NCBI GenBank assembly: GCA_900543605.1
Contig: UQSK01000004.1
Span: 1 to 64,000 of the forward strand
Reading direction: 5' to 3'
Length of the DNA: 64,000 bases
Source: an uncultured Collinsella sp.
GTDB taxonomy: Bacteria > Actinomycetota > Coriobacteriia > Coriobacteriales > Coriobacteriaceae
Under the pieces are notes generated by a model. It saw only the letters and a list, made by a program, of their open reading frames with translations. It did no database searches and was not told the DNA's origin. A program made the position numbers and the translations under genes. Shown here one piece after another: positions 58,127 through 64,000 of the stretch; position 1 is the first letter of the stretch, and the number at the start of each line of letters is the position of its first letter.

Positions 58127-59244
58127 TTCAGTGCCTTCCTGATATCGAACAGCATGACCTCGATGGCCAGCTGGGGAGTAACGTTTCTGGCGATGTTGCG
58201 CTCGGCGGTTGCGACCGCTTCGAGCGCCTGGGTGGCACCCGCAACATTGGTCGCGGCGGCAAGCCGGCCGATCGTGTCGCGCACATCCTCGTTCACGATG
58301 TCGGCCGCCTCATCCTGAAGCGTCAGCAGCACGTCGCGCATGAGCGTCCGCGCGCTCGCCAGCGCTTCCATGATACCCGAACGCTCGCGCGCGTTGAGTT
58401 CGCGCTTGTTACGGTCCTCAAGCTGCTTCAATGCTCCACGCGACAGGTAGTCGGCATTTTGCTCGAGCACCTTTTCCTGCGTGGACTTGACCTCGGCCAA
58501 CGGCGCCTTGACGGCGACGATGAGTGACTTGGCGCGGCTGAGCACGTCGGCCTCGTCGGCGGCAATGAGTGAGTCGATGGCACGGACCATCTGACGGCGG
58601 GCGTCCTGGCGCTCGGCACTTTTAAGGAACTCGATGCCGCGCGCGGGGCTTCCCGCCACGGCGACGGCCATGCGGCAGCGCGCGATATCCTGACCGGTGG
58701 CGCGGCTCACGGCCTGCGCGGCCACGGTGGGCGACACCAGCCGAAACGGCACGCACTGGCAGCGGCTCACGATGGTGGGCAGCATCACGTCTGCCGAGGT
58801 GCCCAGCAGAATGAACATGACGCCCTCGGGCGGCTCCTCGAGTGTTTTGAGCAGTGCGTTAGCGGTGTTAGCGCGCAGCTGCTCGGCACGGTCAATGATG
58901 TAGACCTTGGCCTTGGCGCGGATGGGCGCCAGGGGCACGTCGTCGAGTAGCTCGCGCGTCTGGGCGATGAGATAGCCCGTAGCACTTTCGGGCGTGTAAT
59001 AGTGCACGTCGGGATGTGTATGGCGCGCGACGCGCACGCAGCTGTCACACGATCCGCAGCCGTCCTGCTCGCACAGGAATGCCTGGGCGAGCGCCCATGC
59101 GGCATCGAGCTTGCCGGCGCCGGGCGCTCCCAAGAACAGATAGGCGTGCGATGCGCGACCGCTGGCGACGGCATTGGTCAAAAAGTCGCGCACGCGCTCT
59201 TGGGTATCGAGCTTGGCGAGCAAACTTGTCTGCGCGGGGGCCAT
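58117..59244 (-). CDS. holB: DNA polymerase III subunit delta prime
   Basis: This 375-residue clamp-loader AAA+ subunit has a degenerate P-loop GAPGAGKLD (39-47), a zinc-binding CEQDGCGSCDSC, and the sensor regions VYIIDRAEQLRANTANALLKTLEEPP and SRCQCVPF. The degenerate P-loop (Leu after the Lys) fits delta prime, which does not hydrolyse ATP. ATG 59244 has AGGAGG nine bases upstream, inside the end of tmk. It is in the tmk-holB-ricT order common in Gram-positive bacteria. Confidence 0.93.
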   Translation of the reverse strand: MAPAQTSLLAKLDTQERVRDFLTNAVASGRASHAYLFLGAPGAGKLDAAWALAQAFLCEQDGCGSCDSCVRVARHTHPDVHYYTPESATGYLIAQTRELLDDVPLAPIRAKAKVYIIDRAEQLRANTANALLKTLEEPPEGVMFILLGTSADVMLPTIVSRCQCVPFRLVSPTVAAQAVSRATGQDIARCRMAVAVAGSPARGIEFLKSAERQDARRQMVRAIDSLIAADEADVLSRAKSLIVAVKAPLAEVKSTQEKVLEQNADYLSRGALKQLEDRNKRELNARERSGIMEALASARTLMRDVLLTLQDEAADIVNEDVRDTIGRLAAATNVAGATQALEAVATAERNIARNVTPQLAIEVMLFDIRKALKCR

Positions 59245-59245
59245 G

Positions 59246-59929
59246 CTACTCGGCCTCCTGGGCAAGCGCGGCGGCGACGGCATCCTGCGGGATATCGAGG
59301 CCGTACGCGCGAACCTGCTCGACCGTCTGCGCAAAGACGTCCTCGATGGGCGCGGTGGCATCGATGAGCTTTACGCGAGCGGGTTCCTCGGCAGCGATAG
59401 CGCAAAATCCCTGGTAGACGCGCTCTTGGAAGGCTATGCCCTTTGCCTCCATGCGGTCGGCCGCGCCACGGGCTGCCATGCGCAACGCCGCCTGCTCGGG
59501 CGTGATGTGGTAGACGAGCGTGAGCGCCGGGTGCGTACCCGCGACGGCCAGGTTGTTGGCGTCGCGCACCATCCGGCGATCAAGGCCGTCGGCAAACGCC
59601 TGGTAGCAGGTCGTGGAATCGTAGAAGCGATCGCACAGGACCACCTTGCCGGCAGCGAGGGCGGGCGCGATGACCTCGTGCACTAGCTGGGCGCGCGCGG
59701 CCTCGTAGAGCAGCAGCTCGCAGGTGTCTCCCATCGCCGTGTTGGCGGGATCGAGCAGCAGAGCACGAATCTTTTCGCTGATGGCGGTGCCACCCGGCTC
59801 GCGCAGGGTCACGACCTGGTAACCAGCAAGGTCAAGCGCGCGGGCCAGCAGGCGCGCCTGCGTGGACTTACCGGCGCCATCGACGCCCTCGAGCGTGATA
59901 AAGCTATGTTGAGCGGGCTCAAAAGCCAT
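59246..59929 (-). CDS. tmk: Thymidylate kinase
   Basis: This 227-residue kinase converts dTMP to dTDP. P-loop EGVDGAGKST (14-23), LREPGGT, the DR(Y/F) motif LCDRFYDSTTCYQ and a lid region RMAARGAADRME are all present. AAGGGG lies nine bases before ATG 59929. It is first in the tmk-holB-ricT run. Confidence 0.95.
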   Translation of the reverse strand: MAFEPAQHSFITLEGVDGAGKSTQARLLARALDLAGYQVVTLREPGGTAISEKIRALLLDPANTAMGDTCELLLYEAARAQLVHEVIAPALAAGKVVLCDRFYDSTTCYQAFADGLDRRMVRDANNLAVAGTHPALTLVYHITPEQAALRMAARGAADRMEAKGIAFQERVYQGFCAIAAEEPARVKLIDATAPIEDVFAQTVEQVRAYGLDIPQDAVAAALAQEAE

Positions 59930-60018
59930 GGGCGCAGCCCCTTCCTACAAGGCGCGGAAATGCGAGTTATAGCAACCACGTCATGATACCCCAGCGCTCG
60001 GTGCGCCCCAAATACGAC

Positions 60019-60076
60019 CTAGTCATTGGGGACGTTCTTGAATGACTAGTCGTTTAAGAACGTCCCTAACGACTAG
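60019..60076. repeat. Palindromic GGGACGTTC/ACTAGTC repeat carrying the stop codon of the next gene
   Basis: CTAGTCATTGGGGACGTTCTT (60019-60039) is mirrored by AAGAACGTCCC-TAA-CGACTAG ending at 60076, around GAATGACTAGTCGTTT. The TAG stop of the beta-lactamase-fold gene (60075-60073) lies inside the right arm. Confidence 0.8.
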
Positions 60077-61146
60077 GTCTCGGCGCGGGTATAGATAGCG
60101 GAAGAGATGTCGCGCTCCAAGGCCAGGGCCTGCTCGCGTTCGAGGTCTTGGGTGAGGACGGCCAAGATATAGGGATGTTCGGCATAGACGATTGCCGCAT
60201 CGTGCTGAGCATTCGACAGGCTGCCCGTTTTGTGCGCGACCGAGACGTCACCGGGAACACCCTCGACAATACCGCGCGCATCTTCCTGAGCTAGCAGATA
60301 TCCACGCGCCCGCTCGCAGAGCTCGGGCGTTGCGACTGTCCCCGCCGCCAGCCGCTGCAACACGGTCGCGGCATCACGAGCGCTCGTATAGTTCTCGCGA
60401 CCTTGCGCCCGGGCATCGGTGTCCATCATCAGACGAGCGAGCGCCGTTTGAGGCAAACCCAGCGCGGCGCACGTCCCATTTACCGCATCCATGCCGAGCC
60501 GGTTAATGATGAGATTCGCCGCCACGTTGTCGCTCTGGGCGATCATGGCGCACAGCAGCTCATCCACGCTGTACGACACGCCCACGCCGCGCGCTTGAAT
60601 ATTGCCGCTGCCGCCCACGATATCCCGCTGCGTCACCGTTATCTGTTCGTCGAGGGACAGCCTACCCGCCGCCACGGTATCGAGCGCGCAGGCAAGAACG
60701 GGAAGCTTGATGATGCTCGCCGCAACCCTGCACACATCGGGCGCCACGACGGTTTCACCATCGAGCGCGTCGAACGTTTGGGAATCGAGCGCCACGGCGT
60801 AAACCGAGACGGAGTCGCCATACGGCTCGACCAGAGCCTCGATATCTTGCTGAATGGCGGCGATCCAAGAAGACTTAGGGGCGGCCGTCGCTTCTGTCGC
60901 GGATGACCGCTTTGACGTTTGTTTAGCAGGGTCAGCGGAGCCCTTCGCTTCGTTACAGTGTGCGGCGCAACCGCCGAGGCCGGCCGCCAAAGCAAACGCT
61001 CCGGTCACCGCGGCAGCACAAAACACTCGACGTGAGCAATCGGGCGCGGCAAGGGATGCGTCCCCATGCGGGAGTCGATCCGACCCCACCTTGTCGCCGC
61101 TGCCGCTACTCCGCTCGCCACAGTACACAGACCCGCTCTCTACCAT
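60073..61146 (-). CDS. Tat-type lipoprotein with class A beta-lactamase fold
   Basis: This 357-residue protein has the three serine-hydrolase motifs of class A beta-lactamases: Ser144-x-x-Lys (ASIIKLPV), SDN at 205-207 and KTG at 306-308. The signal region has twin Arg (CSRRVFCAAA, 39-40) and lipobox LGGC (Cys60), so it is probably exported folded and lipid-anchored. No Glu166-type omega-loop motif is certain by eye. It may be a D,D-peptidase-like or non-antibiotic hydrolase rather than a resistance enzyme. ATG 61146 has a weak site (GGAT). The extra upstream frame is not supported. The last codon and stop come from a repeat. Confidence 0.82.
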   Translation of the reverse strand: MVESGSVYCGERSSGSGDKVGSDRLPHGDASLAAPDCSRRVFCAAAVTGAFALAAGLGGCAAHCNEAKGSADPAKQTSKRSSATEATAAPKSSWIAAIQQDIEALVEPYGDSVSVYAVALDSQTFDALDGETVVAPDVCRVAASIIKLPVLACALDTVAAGRLSLDEQITVTQRDIVGGSGNIQARGVGVSYSVDELLCAMIAQSDNVAANLIINRLGMDAVNGTCAALGLPQTALARLMMDTDARAQGRENYTSARDAATVLQRLAAGTVATPELCERARGYLLAQEDARGIVEGVPGDVSVAHKTGSLSNAQHDAAIVYAEHPYILAVLTQDLEREQALALERDISSAIYTRAET

Positions 61147-61330
61147 TGCAATCCGCTGAACCGCCGATAAGCGGACATGCCGGACGCTCAACACGTTGCA
61201 CTCATTGTGACGCATGCAGCGGTGCATGGCGCGGCGCAACCATTCTCTCGTAACCAGTTGGGTCGGCACAGTCCATCTGCACCTCAACCACCTTATAATC
61301 TAGCCAACACACCAAACGAAAGGAACCGAC

Positions 61331-62344
61331 ATGCCCCGGTTTTGCACCCAATGCGGCAAGCTTCTGAAAGACGACGAGCGTTTTTGCACCAGTTGCGGAG
61401 CGCCTGTGACCGACGATGACCAGGTTTCGCAAGCGCAGGAGGACGCGCCGTTCGCCGAAAACGCTCCCGCGCCCGATGCCGTCTCCGGCGCCGATGCGAC
61501 CGCAACTCAGCCCCAGCCGGCAGACGTGACCGTGCAGTCCGCCCATCAGCCCGCGCCCGCTCCCCAGCCCGAAGTCGGCACGACGCAGCAATGGGCGGCG
61601 GCCAACGCCGCGGCTCAGCAACCCATTCCGACCGCTGCTCCGCAGGCCGGCACGCCTACTGCCCCCAAAAACAACAACGCCCTGTTCATCGGCATTATCG
61701 CCGCGCTCGTCGTCGTGATTATCGCGCTGGTCGCATTCTTTATGATCAAGCCCTTCGATAAGGGTACCGACGATTCCAAAGGTACGACGATCGAGAAGGT
61801 CAAGATCGACCACGATGACGACGATGTGTCCGTAAAGGGCGACCCCAACAAGCTTGACGATGATGACGATGACGCCCACGATGCCGCCACCATCAGCGAG
61901 CAGAACGTCTACGACCAGCTGAGCTCCTACTACAGCAGGCTCTCCGATCTTGATCAGCAGGTTCGCGACTGTGCCACCACGTTTAACACGTACTACCTCA
62001 AGGATGACCGCAGCTCGCGCCAATCTGCCAGCGATGCCGCCGAGGCGCTCGAGGATCAGATCGGCGACCTGAAAGACGAGGTCGAGGACCTGGATGTTCC
62101 CATCGACTCGCAGAACTACAGCTCGTGGAAAGACATCATCACACTCTACGACGACCTGGAGAATCGCATCGACGTCATTTGCGACGCTTGGGAAATCAGC
62201 CTTGAGTACTCCAGCCCCGCCAACCACAAGGACGAGATCGTGGCGCCGCTGGCGCGCGACAACGTAGCGGGCACCAACGACAACAAATACCGTCTGGACT
62301 TTGAGGACCGCTACCCCGGTGCCGCGCCCGTCGAGGTGAAGTAG
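61331..62344 (+). CDS. Zinc-ribbon membrane protein of unknown function
   Basis: This 337-residue protein has an N-terminal zinc ribbon (Cys5, Cys8, Cys19, Cys22), a Pro/Ala/Gln-rich linker (about 30-112), one membrane helix at about 117-139, and an outside domain. That domain starts with Asp-rich runs (HDDDD, DDDDDD), then helical segments (YDQLSSYYSRLSDLDQQVRD, SDAAEALEDQIGDLKDEVEDL). CGAAAGGAACCGAC precedes the start. Similar zinc-ribbon plus single-helix proteins are common in Actinobacteria and act as envelope or regulatory proteins of unknown role. The Asp runs might bind calcium. Confidence 0.75.
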   Translation: MPRFCTQCGKLLKDDERFCTSCGAPVTDDDQVSQAQEDAPFAENAPAPDAVSGADATATQPQPADVTVQSAHQPAPAPQPEVGTTQQWAAANAAAQQPIPTAAPQAGTPTAPKNNNALFIGIIAALVVVIIALVAFFMIKPFDKGTDDSKGTTIEKVKIDHDDDDVSVKGDPNKLDDDDDDAHDAATISEQNVYDQLSSYYSRLSDLDQQVRDCATTFNTYYLKDDRSSRQSASDAAEALEDQIGDLKDEVEDLDVPIDSQNYSSWKDIITLYDDLENRIDVICDAWEISLEYSSPANHKDEIVAPLARDNVAGTNDNKYRLDFEDRYPGAAPVEVK

Positions 62345-62361
62345 CCGCTTTGTCGTTCCAG

Positions 62362-62394
62362 AGCCGGCAGTTAGGGACGTTCCTAAACTGCCGG
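62362..62394. repeat. Palindromic AACTGCCGGC/GGGACGTTC repeat
   Basis: GCCGGCAGTT (62362-62371) and AACTGCCGGC (62385-62394) flank AGGGACGTTCCTA. It is a compact member of the same family as the elements that flank the ATPase gene. Confidence 0.75.
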
Positions 62395-62400
62395 CAGAAA

Positions 62401-62436
62401 ACGAGCGAGGATCATGAGACCCTCGCTCGTTTTTTG
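62401..62436. terminator. Bidirectional terminator after the zinc-ribbon gene and topA
   Basis: ACGAGCGAGG (62401-62410) pairs with CCTCGCTCGT (62421-62430), followed by TTTTTT, and preceded by AAAA for the minus direction. Confidence 0.9.
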
Positions 62437-62462
62437 TTTTGGGCAATGTTTCGGCTGCACCG

Positions 62463-64000
62463 CTACTTGTCGGCAGCTGGCTTCTTGGTGGTCGTCTTTT
62501 TCGCGGTAGCCTTTTTGGCCGTCGCCTTTTTGGCGGTCGAAGTCTTCTTGGCCGCCGTCGTCTTCTTCGCCGCGGTCGTCTTGGTCGTGGTCTTGCGGCC
62601 ACGGGCGGGCTTCTTCTCCTTGGTCGGGCAGTCCATGTTGACGCAAATGCGCCACGGACCGCGCGCCGTGTTGACCACCACGATGGGGGCGCCGCACTCG
62701 GGGCAAGTCTCGCCCGTCGCCTCAAGCTTGCCGCGCGCCGGCAGCGGATAGCTCACGCCGCAATCGTCATAGTTGGTGCAGCGGATAAAGCGCTTGCCGC
62801 TCTTTTCGCTCTTGTGCGCGATCAGGTCGCCATGGCGTCCTGCCTCGGCGCACACCTTGCACTCGCCCACCTTAAGGTCAGGCTCGTAGTTGGTGGGGCA
62901 CGTGGGGTTCACGCAAATCTCGAAGGCCTTCTGGCGGAACGGCTGGCACTTAATGCGCGGCGCGCCGCACTCGGGGCACACGGCGGCCTCGCCCTCGAGC
63001 GGGCTTACCTTGACGCCGCTCGGCACCGGATAGGTCACGTCGCAGTCGGGCCAGCCCATGCAGCCGATAAAGCTGCCACGGGTCTTGGCGCTCGTCTTCA
63101 TAACCAGGTCCTTGCCGCACTTGGGGCAGGCACCCACGCGCGCATCGGCCGTGACGGCGTCGCTGATGGCGTCGCCCAACTCCTGCGTGTGCTTGAGCAG
63201 CTCGTCGAGCACGCCGGCCAGCAGCGCGCGCGAGTGCGTCACGACATGCTCTTCGGTATCCTCGCCGCGCTCCACACGGGTCATATCGCCATCGAGCTCG
63301 CTGGTCATATCGGGGCTCGTGATGCGCGGGGCAAACTGCGTCAGCGCATCGATGATAGCGATGCCCAGCTGGCTCGGCTCAACGGGATCATTTTTGAGAT
63401 AGCGCACGGCATACAGGCGCTCGATGATGCTCGCGCGCGTGGACTTGGTACCCAGGCCGCGCTTCTCCATCTCCTGCACGAGCTTGCCCTGGCTGTAGCG
63501 CGCGGGCGGCTCGGTCTGCTTGGCCTCGAGTTTAATGTCGAACACGTCGACCGTATCGCCCTGCTCCAGCGGCGGCATCTGCTCATCGCGCTTGAGTCCA
63601 TACGGATACGCCTCGCGGAAACCCGGGGTCACGAGCACATCGCCCGAAGCCACGAACGGCTCACCGTTCACGTCGAGCTCGAGCTTGGTGTTCTCGATGG
63701 TCGCAGGACCCATAAGCGTCGCCAGGAAGCGACGGGCGATGAGGTCGTAGAGCTTACGCTGGCCGCCGTCGAGCGTGGACGGATCGCCTTCGCCCGTGGG
63801 ATAGATAGGCGGGTGGTCGGTGGTCTCGACCTTGCCGCGCGTGGGCTTCATGGGACCGGCGAGCACCTTTTTGCATACGGGCGCCAGCGCCGGGTTGATC
63901 TTTGCCAGATCGCTCACCACGGCGCCCAGATCGAGCGTCGCGGGGTACACGGTGTTGTCGACACGCGGGTAGCTGATGAGGCCCGCCATGTAGAGGGACT
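62463..64000 (-). CDS. topA: DNA topoisomerase I, 5' end beyond the window
   Basis: This is the C-terminal 512 residues or so of a type IA topoisomerase. The window edge falls just before the active-site segment MAGLISYPRVDN, whose Tyr forms the DNA link. Then come the rest of the cleavage-rejoining domains (VETTDHPPIYPTGE, QGKLVQEMEKRGLGTKSTRA) and several C-terminal four-Cys zinc modules (CPKCGKDLVMK, CPECGAPRIKC, CTNYDDCGVSYPLP, CPECGAPIVVV). A tail made of repeated KKTTA/KKATA units, about 45 residues, ends the protein, as in actinobacterial TopA. It relaxes negative supercoils. The reading frame is open to the window edge. Confidence 0.95.
   Translation of the reverse strand, partial: SLYMAGLISYPRVDNTVYPATLDLGAVVSDLAKINPALAPVCKKVLAGPMKPTRGKVETTDHPPIYPTGEGDPSTLDGGQRKLYDLIARRFLATLMGPATIENTKLELDVNGEPFVASGDVLVTPGFREAYPYGLKRDEQMPPLEQGDTVDVFDIKLEAKQTEPPARYSQGKLVQEMEKRGLGTKSTRASIIERLYAVRYLKNDPVEPSQLGIAIIDALTQFAPRITSPDMTSELDGDMTRVERGEDTEEHVVTHSRALLAGVLDELLKHTQELGDAISDAVTADARVGACPKCGKDLVMKTSAKTRGSFIGCMGWPDCDVTYPVPSGVKVSPLEGEAAVCPECGAPRIKCQPFRQKAFEICVNPTCPTNYEPDLKVGECKVCAEAGRHGDLIAHKSEKSGKRFIRCTNYDDCGVSYPLPARGKLEATGETCPECGAPIVVVNTARGPWRICVNMDCPTKEKKPARGRKTTTKTTAAKKTTAAKKTSTAKKATAKKATAKKTTTKKPAADK

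Noticed and set aside
60073..61146. Antibiotic-resistance beta-lactamase
   Set aside because: Class A motifs exist, but the deacylating Glu is not certain, the protein is a Tat-type lipoprotein, and its neighbours are housekeeping genes. I therefore name only the fold.

Overview
The window looks like a contig end from a high-GC gut actinobacterium of the class Coriobacteriia, most like Collinsella. This is inferred from the GC-rich codon use, strong AGGAGG-type ribosome binding sites, a Lys/Ala-tailed topoisomerase I, and the PTS-rich galactoside gene content. I could not search a database. Bases 1-47 are untrimmed Illumina Nextera adapter, so genomic sequence starts at 48.

Bases 48-44400 form a galactose, lactose and amino-sugar utilisation region. 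In order it holds: a truncated class II ketose-bisphosphate aldolase with a DeoR regulator; a flavodiiron protein; a LacI-type regulator divergent from galK-galT (Leloir pathway); an AAA/DUF4143 ATPase bracketed by direct repeats; a PfkB sugar-phosphate kinase and a LacX-like mutarotase; lacB and lacA (galactose-6-phosphate isomerase); a membrane protein; lacF (EIIA-Lac); and two paralogous modules of LacI regulator, EIICB-Lac and 6-phospho-beta-galactosidase (14605-19248 and 19601-24162). A Fic protein under a 32-bp inverted repeat follows. Next is a decayed third module: a deoR fragment, an EIICB gene broken by an in-frame TGA, a TIM-barrel-like protein and a GntR regulator. Then come a complete LacR-like DeoR regulator divergent from galM, an orphan EIIB whose phosphorylation-site histidine is tyrosine, tRNA-Thr(CGT), and small orphan ORFs. 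A YhcH-family gene, a nagA 3' fragment and a second PfkB-mutarotase pair follow. The block ends with a flavodoxin, nagA, agaS, a GntR regulator, and a mannose-family PTS operon (EIIA, YajC-like, EIIB, EIIC, EIID).

Together these genes import lactose-type and amino-sugar substrates as phosphosugars and feed galactose-6-phosphate or galactosamine-6-phosphate through tagatose-6-phosphate to triose phosphates. Free galactose goes through GalM, GalK and GalT. Several recurrent DNA motifs tie the promoters together: ACCGTTCACSG at seven loci, a TTCAAAYAA-N4-GAACA motif at lacA, lacF and the lacR-like gene, private operators beside each LacI gene, and a DasR/NagR-like site at agaS and the PTS operon. 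Eight copies of a roughly 62-bp palindromic repeat sit in three tandem clusters within this region.

From 45094 to the end the content is mostly housekeeping or of unknown function: a DUF2975 and XRE pair; a membrane-anchored extracytoplasmic protein; isocitrate dehydrogenase; a HEAT-repeat protein; a small membrane protein; a hydroxyacid dehydrogenase with a His/Cys-rich tail; DegV; long-form HPF; a solute-binding lipoprotein with a long leader; a 217-bp MITE-like element; a hypothetical protein; ComF; RicT with a large basic tail; DNA polymerase III delta prime; thymidylate kinase; a Tat-type beta-lactamase-fold lipoprotein; a zinc-ribbon membrane protein; and topoisomerase I, cut by the window end.
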